Of a DNA stretch of 13,222 nucleotides, positions 1-5,955 are shown in pieces. This DNA comes from Chitinivibrionia bacterium. GTDB taxonomy: Bacteria; Krumholzibacteriota; Krumholzibacteriia; WVZY01. The translations under genes and the position numbers were made by a program. Where the stretch lies: contig JACQXT010000110.1 in the NCBI GenBank assembly GCA_016208665.1, positions 1 through 13,222 of the forward strand, written 5' to 3'. Positions within the stretch are counted from its first letter, which is position 1. Each line of letters opens with the position of its first letter. The notes below the pieces were generated by a model, which was not told the origin of the DNA, did no database searches, and saw only the letters and a list, made by a program, of their open reading frames with translations.

Positions 1-1
1 G

Positions 2-97
2 GAGGATGCCGCACGGATGCTTCGAGAGAACTCGGAGGATTACCTGATCGATCCTCCGACGCCGACGCGCTTTGACGAGGAGGAGTGGGAGTGGTGA
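2..97 (+). CDS. MazE/AbrB-like antitoxin, C-terminal end (partial)
   Basis: The frame is open from the left edge and stops with TGA at 95-97, giving 31 residues that end in a very acidic, Trp-containing tail (FDEEEWEW). Such acidic tails are typical of MazE-family antitoxins, which thread them into the MazF active site to neutralise it. The DNA-binding N-terminal half lies outside the window, so the family (AbrB-type or ribbon-helix-helix) cannot be decided. The call rests mainly on position: its stop codon overlaps the start of an unmistakable MazF toxin in the usual antitoxin-first order. Confidence 0.7.
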   Translation, partial: EDAARMLRENSEDYLIDPPTPTRFDEEEWEW

Positions 98-426
98 AGA
101 AGACTGGAGTTCGCAGAGGCGATGTGTATCTGGTCGACCTCAGTCCTACAGTAGGCGACGAAATCAAAAAGGCTCGGCCATGCGTTGTGGTTTCGCCGGA
201 TGAACTCAACGCCTATCTAAGAACATTCATCGTGGCGCCAATGACGACCGGCGGACGGGCCTATCCCTTTCGCGTGCAATGTCGTTTTCGGGGACGTGCA
301 GGACATGTGGTTATCGATCAAATTCGCACGGTCGATCACACACGCCTGGTTCGACGCCTCGGCCGTTTGTCTGCAAACGCCTTGGGGCAGACGCTGGACA
401 TCCTTCAGGAGATGTTCTCTCAATGA
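94..426 (+). CDS. mazF: MazF-family mRNA interferase toxin
   Basis: Sequence-specific endoribonuclease of a type II toxin-antitoxin pair, about 110 aa, the usual MazF length. Family hallmarks are visible: RRGDVYLVDLSPTVGDEIKK near the N-terminus, then ARPCVVVSP with the catalytic-type Arg (R28), and APMTT carrying the catalytic-type Thr (T51 or T52). The C-terminal block VIDQIRTVDHTRLVRRLG is strongly conserved in MazF. Several GTG codons are possible starts (85, 91, 94). I prefer 94 because it forms a GTGA overlap with the antitoxin stop and sits at a workable distance from the AGGAGGAG run near 77-84. It is probably autoregulated with the upstream antitoxin. No missing motif is seen, so the toxin appears intact. 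Confidence 0.93.
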   Translation: MKKTGVRRGDVYLVDLSPTVGDEIKKARPCVVVSPDELNAYLRTFIVAPMTTGGRAYPFRVQCRFRGRAGHVVIDQIRTVDHTRLVRRLGRLSANALGQTLDILQEMFSQ

Positions 427-463
427 TCGGCACCCAACCAAAAACCCAAACCAGGAGCAGCAT

Positions 464-640
464 ATGTGGGACGTTGTCAGCATCATTGCCGCAGTAGTTG
501 TGATCATCCTTCTGCTTCAGATTCTCGATCTTTCGGAAGCTCTCAAGGATCGCATTCGCGGCCGTGTGCCGCGCAAGGATCTTGAGGAACGCATCCGTGA
601 TCTGGAGAAACGGCTTGATGATCTTCAGAGGAGAACGTAG
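464..640 (+). CDS. Small single-TM protein with coiled-coil tail
   Basis: A 58-residue protein. Residues about 4-22 are almost wholly aliphatic (VVSIIAAVVVIILLLQIL), forming one membrane helix. Residues about 25-58 are highly charged with heptad-like spacing (KDLEERIRDLEKRLDDLQ), predicting a cytoplasmic coiled coil. An AGGAG at 453-457 lies 6 bases before the ATG, which supports expression and sets the start. It sits 37 bp after mazF and 56 bp before a glycosyltransferase, so it could be co-transcribed with either. The layout recalls PspB-like small membrane proteins, but the sequence does not identify a family. It is probably a helper or scaffold that oligomerises at the membrane; the function is unknown. 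Confidence 0.7.
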   Translation: MWDVVSIIAAVVVIILLLQILDLSEALKDRIRGRVPRKDLEERIRDLEKRLDDLQRRT

Positions 641-696
641 TAGGGGCGACCCCGAAGGACCGCCTGCACCCGGACACATGCACCAAGGAGGCGCAC

Positions 697-1902
697 ATGC
701 CCGCCAAACGCGTTCTCTACATGAGCGGATCGCTTGGTCTCGGACACATTACACGCGACCTGGCTATTGCGCGAGAGCTGCGGAAGCTTCACCCGGCAAT
801 GGAACTGGCCTGGCTGGCCGGATCGCCTGCTGATCGCTTGATCAAGGAAGCCGGCGAAGAGCTTCTGCCGGAGGCAGCCGATCTTGCCGACGAAAACGCG
901 GTTGCCGAGCAATCGGCCGACGGCGCGACGCTCAGTCTTATCAGATACGTCGGCCGCGCTCGAAAGCAGTGGGCCCAGAATGTGGAAGTCTTCCTCCGTG
1001 TCACAAGAGAGAGACCATTCGATCTCATCATCGGGGATGAGACCTACGAGGTAGTCCGAGCTTTCAAGAAGAATCCAGGACTCAAGAAGTATCCATTCGC
1101 GATGATCTATGATTTCGTGGGAGTGGACGCGATGTCCGGGAATCTCCTCGAGAGGCTCGGAGTCTACATGCTGAACCACTCCTGGGCCAAGAGCTACAAG
1201 CGTGCGCCGAGTTACGTCGACTTGTCTCTCTTTGTCGGGGAAGTCGAAGACGTTCCCGACAGGTCCTTCGGGTTCATGCTGCCGAACCGCCGCGAATGGG
1301 CAAAGCGCCGCTGCCAATTCGTGGGTCACGTCTTTCCCTTTGACCCGGCCCGATACGCCGATCGATCGGCCCTTCGGCGCCGTCTCGGGTACGGCGACGA
1401 ACCTCTTGTCGTCTGCTCGATCGGCGGTACGGCGATCGGCAGGCCGCTGCTCGAGCTGTGCGCTCAAGCGTATCCGATCATTCGGGAGAAGATCCCGGAT
1501 CTCAGGATGGTCCTTGTGGGAGGACCGCGGCTCTCCGGCGATTCCCTGGACGTTCCCGCCGGGGTGGAAGTCAAGGGATACGTCCCGGCCCTGTACGAGT
1601 ATTTCGCGGCGAGCGACCTGTCGATCGTTCAGGGAGGCGGAACGACGACATTGGAGCTCACTGCCCTTCGCCGCCCATTCCTTTTCTTCCCTATCGAAGG
1701 CCATTGCGAACAAGAGGTCCAGGTGGCCGCTCGTCTTGCCAGGCATCAGGCGGGCATTCGCATGACTTTATCGAGGACACCGCCGGCGGCCCTCGCCGAT
1801 GCGGTTGCGGCCAATATCGGCAAAACAGCAACCTGGCCGCATATCCAGGCGGACGGCGCCCGCAGGGCGGCGGAACTGATCTCTGGATTGATGGGGCGTT
1901 AA
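697..1902 (+). CDS. MurG/GT28-like glycosyltransferase (GT-B fold)
   Basis: A 401-aa protein with a GT-B two-domain layout. The N-terminal acceptor domain opens with the glycine-rich loop GSLGLGHITR (residues 11-20), the GxGH motif of MurG and UDP-GlcNAc transferases. The donor-binding domain contains CSIGGTAIG (240-248), the sugar-nucleotide motif GGGTTTLEL (313-321) and an EQ pair (338-339) of the type used to bind the nucleotide-sugar ribose or sugar. It most likely moves a sugar from a UDP- or TDP-donor onto a lipid or small molecule at the inner face of the membrane. It is too divergent from MurG, and lacks cell-wall gene neighbours, to be called peptidoglycan synthesis. AAGGAGG at 685-691 lies 5 bases before the ATG. 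The substrate is unknown. Confidence 0.85.
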   Translation: MPAKRVLYMSGSLGLGHITRDLAIARELRKLHPAMELAWLAGSPADRLIKEAGEELLPEAADLADENAVAEQSADGATLSLIRYVGRARKQWAQNVEVFLRVTRERPFDLIIGDETYEVVRAFKKNPGLKKYPFAMIYDFVGVDAMSGNLLERLGVYMLNHSWAKSYKRAPSYVDLSLFVGEVEDVPDRSFGFMLPNRREWAKRRCQFVGHVFPFDPARYADRSALRRRLGYGDEPLVVCSIGGTAIGRPLLELCAQAYPIIREKIPDLRMVLVGGPRLSGDSLDVPAGVEVKGYVPALYEYFAASDLSIVQGGGTTTLELTALRRPFLFFPIEGHCEQEVQVAARLARHQAGIRMTLSRTPPAALADAVAANIGKTATWPHIQADGARRAAELISGLMGR

Positions 1903-2017
1903 CGGACGTCGCCGGGGAGAAAGAGTCGCAAAAACAGGATACACTTGACAAAAGCGACAGAAAACGTTGCCTTCATCGAGTGAATCCCGGGATTCGCTTG
2001 CGCCTTCAGAGGAATTC

Positions 2018-2112
2018 AGTTGCAAGTTGGACTAATAGTTGCTACTTTTATATTGAGTTGCAACCTTGATATATAATTTCTACTTTAATATTAACTTGCA
2101 ACTTTCATACAG
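2018..2112 (+). repeat. Five tandem 19-bp direct repeats with palindromic core (candidate operator array)
   Basis: Five units start at 2018, 2037, 2056, 2075 and 2094, an exact 19-bp period without spacers. The consensus is AGTTGCAACTTTNATATTN. Unit positions 1, 3, 4, 6, 8, 11 and 14 are invariant. The first ten bases are close to the perfect palindrome AGTTGCAACT; units 1, 2, 3 and 5 each match 9 of 10, and unit 4 matches 7 of 10. The array is markedly AT-rich next to GC-rich genes and ends 48 bp before the start of the AbiEi-like gene. A TATAAT at 2072-2077 lies across units 3 and 4. It is most simply read as a multi-site operator for the winged-helix protein encoded downstream. No sixth unit is seen on either side. 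Confidence 0.85.
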
Positions 2113-2160
2113 AAGGGCAGGATTCCGACGCCTGAAATGGCATGCAATGGGGGCTAACTC

Positions 2161-3186
2161 ATGAAAAATGAGATGGATTACCGCCCTGACGGTCGATGGC
2201 AAGATCTTTGGATCGAGATCAAGTTCAAGACTCACGGTTTCCGCAACCTGCGCGCGGGCCTGCTGGAATTCGCGTACTGGCTCGCCAGCCACCCGAAGGA
2301 CCGCGGATTGCTTGTGCTTGTGGATTCGCGAATCACCGAGAAGCGGCTGCAGAATGAATGGCAGCATGCAGTGCAAGCTATCCGCCCGGATGTCGTGAAC
2401 CGGCTGATCCTTGCATGGGGCAAAGACGGACAGTACAAGGGTCTTCCGCAGGAGCTCGGCGACGACTTTCGCGCATGGTTGAACCAGCTCGTTTCTGAAG
2501 AGTTGCCGAGAGCGAGGTCCAGAGAGTCCTTCCACACTATCTTGCAGATTCTGTTGCATGAGTGGTTCCTCGGCAAAGAGCCGATGACCCGAACGTGGCT
2601 CGGGCGTGTGGCCGGTTGCAGTTACCCAACGGTGGCCGCGGCGCTTCAACGCCTTGAGCCTTACCTCCTGAAGCATTCAGACAGGCGGTTCGAATTGAAA
2701 GACTTCCCTCGAAAAGAGTGGACGTCGATGCTCGCAGTCTCCGACCGTGTCCGGGGGACCGTTCGCTTCGCTGTCCCCTCAGGCGAGTCACGTTCCGCCG
2801 AAGACCACATCGAGCGCCTCGAGCGCATGAGGGTGAAAAACGTCGCAATAGGAGGCGTCCTCGGCGCCAGGTATTACGACTCCGGCCTCGATCTTGTTGG
2901 CACGCCGCGGTTGGATCTATCGCTGCACAGTCCCGGCAAACAAGCTGATCTCAGCTTCATCAAGAGGCTCGATCCCGCGTTGCATCAGATACACAACAGC
3001 CTCCAGCCGATAAATGTTGCCATTCACATTATTCGTCGCACGGAAGCATTCTTCACGCCGCGCCTGGGTGGGCTGCCGTGGGCCGATCCCATTGAATGCC
3101 TTTTGGATCTTCACGAAGCGAACCTGCAACGACAGGCGAATGATCTCCTCCGCGCTCTCCAGGCCCTGCGATCGGCGGCGAAATGA
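2161..3186 (+). CDS. AbiEi-like winged-helix protein (type IV TA antitoxin-like)
   Basis: A 341-aa protein. Residues 1-115 form an alpha/beta region with WIEIKFK (17-23) and strands such as LLVLVD. The E-x-K pattern loosely recalls PD-(D/E)xK nuclease folds, but no full active site is evident. Residues about 123-180 form a winged helix-turn-helix ([20 protein letters not shown] followed by a wing). Residues about 195-320 contain [12 protein letters not shown] and [12 protein letters not shown], resembling the C-terminal domain of AbiEi-type antitoxins. In AbiE systems AbiEi represses its own promoter and antagonises the nucleotidyltransferase toxin. That fits the repeat array just upstream and the ATGA overlap with the next gene. 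The start is supported by position more than by a ribosome site, since only a GGGGG at about 2147-2151 precedes it. Classical AbiEi carries its winged helix at the N-terminus, so the extra N-terminal region is unusual. Confidence 0.72.
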   Translation: MKNEMDYRPDGRWQDLWIEIKFKTHGFRNLRAGLLEFAYWLASHPKDRGLLVLVDSRITEKRLQNEWQHAVQAIRPDVVNRLILAWGKDGQYKGLPQELGDDFRAWLNQLVSEELPRARSRESFHTILQILLHEWFLGKEPMTRTWLGRVAGCSYPTVAAALQRLEPYLLKHSDRRFELKDFPRKEWTSMLAVSDRVRGTVRFAVPSGESRSAEDHIERLERMRVKNVAIGGVLGARYYDSGLDLVGTPRLDLSLHSPGKQADLSFIKRLDPALHQIHNSLQPINVAIHIIRRTEAFFTPRLGGLPWADPIECLLDLHEANLQRQANDLLRALQALRSAAK

Positions 3187-3973
3187 AAGCGGAGTACAGG
3201 GAAGTCTCTCCAACTCAAGTCCTCGCCCAAGTCGCTGGTGCGATCCCGAACGAAGCGCGCCCGAATATTATTATCATCGGCAGCCTTGCCGCGGCCTATT
3301 GGCTACTCCGGGGCGACCGGTCCCTCGGAGTTCGAACCAAGGACGTCGATTGTGTACTGTCCCCGCGTCGCATGGCTGTGGAGAAGGGGCGTGCAGTCGC
3401 GGAGCGGCTCCTGGCCGCCGACTGGCGGCCGATGCGCGAGGGCAAGTTCGGAAAGCCGGGCAATAGCGAAACGCCCGAAAGCGAGCTCCCCGCCGTCCGT
3501 CTTTTCCCGCCGGGCGGGAGAGATTGGTTTCTTGAGCTTCTGACCGAACCTGATACCCAGGATCAGACCTCTCGCAGTTGGACGCGCTTACCGCTATCCT
3601 CGGGCGAGCACTACGGTATTCCCAGCCTCTCGTTCATCTCTCTCGCCATCTTCGAAGCGGAGATGACTGAGTTCAAGATCCGCTGCGCTCGCCCTGAAAT
3701 GATGGCGCTTGCCAATCTGCTGGAACATCCTCGAGTCAAGGACGACCTCATCGAGGACACGGATATCAAGCGCAGCAACAAAGACCTTGGACGTGTGCTC
3801 GCCATCGCAGCGCTCACGCCGATAATTACGCTGGAAACGTGGCGCAAGCCGCCGAGACATGTGCGAACAGCCTCCTCTCCGGCCGAAACGTCCATGCAGA
3901 ACAACTCAATACTATCGGCGAAAGACTCCTGGTTTTCGCTATCGAGCCGTTGGAACAAAAGGCTATGCCATGA
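3183..3973 (+). pseudogene. AbiEii-like nucleotidyltransferase toxin, apparently frame-broken near the C-terminus
   Basis: The ATG overlaps the upstream stop (ATGA, 3183-3186), implying coupled translation. Residues 30-59 carry the polymerase-beta-type nucleotidyltransferase motif: GS at 33-34, then DVD with Asp54 and Asp56 as probable metal ligands. A later block, [20 protein letters not shown] (185-204), resembles the K..D..D region of AbiEii/AbiGii proteins. After about residue 210-220 the original frame turns into Arg/Ser/Trp-rich sequence and runs on to 4058. A different frame, readable from about 3812-3842, encodes plausible family-like C-terminal sequence ([18 protein letters not shown], then [18 protein letters not shown]) and stops at 3971-3973. 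The shift corresponds to a loss of 1 mod 3 bases, either a single base or a small deletion. A true mutation and an assembly error cannot be told apart here. Confidence 0.6.
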
Positions 3974-4060
3974 TCGCCACGATTTCGGAATATTGTTGTC
4001 TCTTCAATCATGGCGCAGGGTTGGGAAAACCCGGCGCCAAACATCCGGAGGCGAGTAGCA

Positions 4061-4321
4061 ATGAGCGCTTTCTTTCTTACGCTGGCGTTTTTGAGCGTCG
4101 CATGGGGAATTGTATCGATGATTGCGGTGGTTTCTTTTCTCTCCAGCCGCGGCGTCAAGATCAACTATTTCCTTATCAGAATATTGATCTTCAGGTACGT
4201 CAACGAGTATCACAAGCTCACGAAGCAGGAGCGCGGCAAGCCGGGGCGGTGGTATTATTCGTATATCATATCAATGAACACGGCCCTGGTGTGCGCAATT
4301 ATCGGGCTTCTGCTCAGGTGA
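4061..4321 (+). CDS. Small two-TM membrane protein of unknown function
   Basis: An 86-residue protein. It has a hydrophobic helix at residues about 3-28 (FFLTLAFLSVAWGIVSMIAV), a basic middle (KLTKQERGKPGRWYY) and a second helix at about 68-85 ending in LLLR. This predicts two membrane spans with the charged loop on one side. GGAGG at 4047-4051 lies 9 bases before ATG 4061, so I prefer this start to the in-frame upstream ATG at 4010. The next gene starts 29 bp downstream and could share its transcript. No family is recognised. Confidence 0.65.
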   Translation: MSAFFLTLAFLSVAWGIVSMIAVVSFLSSRGVKINYFLIRILIFRYVNEYHKLTKQERGKPGRWYYSYIISMNTALVCAIIGLLLR

Positions 4322-4350
4322 CGCAGACCCGAATGCACAGGTGATCAGCC

Positions 4351-4782
4351 ATGACTCCCGAACAAGTCGCCCTTGCGTTCGTCGAAGCGGTCAATGCCAA
4401 GCGGCTGGACGGCCTCGCGGCATTGATGGCGGAGCATCATGTCTTCATCGATTCGGACGGCTCGGAGATAACCGGCCGCCGGGAAATGCATGAGGCATGG
4501 CGCAACTACTTCAGCCTCGTTCCTGATTACACGATTCATGTGCGGGAGATTTTTTCCCGGGACCGCACGGTGGTGCTCGCCGGCACGGCCGAGGGGACAT
4601 TCGCCGGGCGCGGCTCCGCTGAAGCCGCGTTAGCCGGGGGAGACGCTCTCCTCCCGGACAATCATTGGTCCGTTCCGGCCGCGTGGAGAGTAGTGATCGA
4701 GGGCGACCGCGTCGCCGTGTGGCAGCTCTACGTGAATCCCGACCCGATGCGGCGGATTATAGACAGAATGAATACTCGCTGA
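4351..4782 (+). CDS. NTF2/SnoaL-like domain protein
   Basis: A 143-aa single-domain protein. The pattern is that of the cone-shaped NTF2-like superfamily (SnoaL/DUF4440-type): an N-terminal helix region (ALAFVEAVNAKRLDGLAALM), then HHVFIDSDGSEITGRREMHEAWRNYF split over residues 29-54, then paired strands through VLAGTAEGTF and WRVVIEGDRVAVWQLYVN. These proteins bind small hydrophobic ligands, or act as isomerases, cyclases or limonene-epoxide-type hydrolases. The fold does not show which. AGGTG at 4339-4343 lies 7 bases before the ATG. It has no signal peptide and is probably cytoplasmic. The substrate is unknown, and its link to the PLP enzyme downstream is only positional. Confidence 0.78.
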   Translation: MTPEQVALAFVEAVNAKRLDGLAALMAEHHVFIDSDGSEITGRREMHEAWRNYFSLVPDYTIHVREIFSRDRTVVLAGTAEGTFAGRGSAEAALAGGDALLPDNHWSVPAAWRVVIEGDRVAVWQLYVNPDPMRRIIDRMNTR

Positions 4783-4792
4783 ACCGCGGGCG

Positions 4793-4850
4793 CCGCTCCG
4801 CGGAGGCGGGAGCTTGCGCCAAATGATGCCGGCACCGCTCCGCGCGGCGG
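4793..4850 (+). repeat. Pair of GC-rich hairpin-like elements sharing CCGCTCCGCG
   Basis: The 113-bp gap before the PLP enzyme holds CCGCTCCGCGGAGGCGG (4793-4809) and CCGCTCCGCGCGGCGG (4835-4850). Both begin with the same ten bases and can fold on themselves with short stems. They could be a weak terminator of the upstream gene, leader structure for the next gene, or REP-like debris. There is no T-tract, so terminator function is uncertain. Confidence 0.35.
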
Positions 4851-4895
4851 AGACACGCGTAAGCGCCGGCAATATCGACAGGGAGGTCTCAACCC

Positions 4896-5819
4896 ATGAA
4901 CATTCTCCACGCCATCGGAAACACATCGCTCGTCCGCCTCCGCAATGTCGTTCCGCCAGGTTGCGCGGCAGTCTATGCGAAGCTCGAGTGGGAGAATCCC
5001 ACGGGCAGCATGAAAGACCGGATGGCTCGCGCGGTGATTTCGAGGGCGGAGGAGGACGGCCGCTTGAAACCGGGAGACACGGTCGTCGAGTACACGGGCG
5101 GCAGCACGGGAGCGTCGCTTGCGCTGGTCTGCGCCGCCAAGGGGTACCGCATCCACATCGTCAGTTCCGACGCGTTCAGCCGGGAGAAGCTGGACCATAT
5201 GGCTGCGCTGGGCGCGGAGCTCACACTCGTTCCGAGCGAGGGAGGCCTCACCACCAAGAAGCTCATCCTCGACATGATCGAAACCGCCCGCGAGTTGAGC
5301 AAGGAGCCCCGCACCTACTGGACCGACCAGCTCAACAACCATGACAGCATCGCGGGCTACCACGTGCTCGGCGAAGAGATATGGGCGCAAACGAACGGAC
5401 GGATCGACGCCTTCGTTCACTGCGTTGGCACGGCGGCTTCGCTTCGCGGAGTCGCAACGGTGCTGAAGCAACGAGATCCGCGTATCTCGATCGCCGCCGT
5501 CGAACCCGCGGAGTCTTCGGTTTTGCTCGGCGGCTCCCCGGGTCCGCACAAGATCGAGGGAGTTGGAATCGGCTATACTCCCCCGCTCTGGGAACCGGCT
5601 CTCGTGGACGACATCCTGCCGGTCGCAACGAACGAAGCGAAAGACATGGCGAGGCGACTCGCGCGGGAGGAGGCCCTCTTCGCGGGTACGTCCTCAGGTG
5701 CGAACGTCGCCGCCGCGATTCGAATCGCACGGCGTCTCGGGCCGGACGCCGCGGTAGTCACGCTGATGGCCGACTCGGGTCTCAAGTACGTGAGCACGGA
5801 CGTGTACCGGAGGACGTAG
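4896..5819 (+). CDS. Cysteine synthase family PLP-dependent enzyme
   Basis: A 307-aa fold-type II PLP enzyme of the cysteine synthase/cystathionine beta-synthase family. IGNTSLVRL (7-15) starts the protein. The PLP Schiff-base lysine is K40 in NPTGSMKDR. The substrate-binding loop reads TGGSTGAS (67-74), where classic CysK has SGNTG. A GTAASLRG phosphate-binding loop follows, then GTSSGAN and the C-terminal SGLKYVSTDVY. The reaction is probably beta-replacement on O-acetylserine, O-phosphoserine or a related substrate, in the cytoplasm. The altered loop marks a side branch of the family, so the exact donor is uncertain. GGAGG at about 4882-4886 sets the start. No cysE or sulfate genes are nearby. 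Confidence 0.87.
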   Translation: MNILHAIGNTSLVRLRNVVPPGCAAVYAKLEWENPTGSMKDRMARAVISRAEEDGRLKPGDTVVEYTGGSTGASLALVCAAKGYRIHIVSSDAFSREKLDHMAALGAELTLVPSEGGLTTKKLILDMIETARELSKEPRTYWTDQLNNHDSIAGYHVLGEEIWAQTNGRIDAFVHCVGTAASLRGVATVLKQRDPRISIAAVEPAESSVLLGGSPGPHKIEGVGIGYTPPLWEPALVDDILPVATNEAKDMARRLAREEALFAGTSSGANVAAAIRIARRLGPDAAVVTLMADSGLKYVSTDVYRRT

Positions 5820-5820
5820 A

Positions 5821-5838
5821 CCGCGGATTCGGCCGCGG
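5821..5838 (+). terminator. Possible hairpin after the PLP enzyme gene
   Basis: CCGCGG at 5821-5826 and again at 5833-5838, self-complementary and separated by a 6-base loop, begins one base after the stop codon. The stem is short and is not followed by a T-run, so it may attenuate or stabilise the transcript rather than act as a strong intrinsic terminator. Confidence 0.35.
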
Positions 5839-5873
5839 GATACATATATTCAAGCAAAAAGAAGATCGGCCCC

Positions 5874-5902
5874 ATGACGGCCATGACAAACTATGATATA
5901 AT
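5874..5902 (+). promoter_or_regulatory. Candidate sigma-70-type promoter for the propeller protein
   Basis: A perfect TATAAT at 5897-5902 is preceded, at 17-bp spacing, by ATGACG (5874-5879), which matches 4 of 6 of TTGACA. The expected transcript start, near 5909, leaves a leader of roughly 45 bases before the ATG at 5956. Confidence 0.55.
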
Positions 5903-5955
5903 CAATCTTATTCCCCGCCCAAGGATTCGCAGACTTCGAAACAAGGAGCTATGTC

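Noticed and set aside
625..1746. 373-codon minus-strand open frame opposite the glycosyltransferase
   Set aside because: The composition is Arg/Gly-rich without motifs, while the plus strand has clear GT-B motifs and a good ribosome site.
1946..1951. Perfect TTGACA -35 box after the glycosyltransferase
   Set aside because: No acceptable -10 lies 16-18 bp downstream, so it does not make a convincing promoter.
2018..2112. CRISPR array
   Set aside because: The 19-bp units are contiguous with no spacers, and no cas genes are present.
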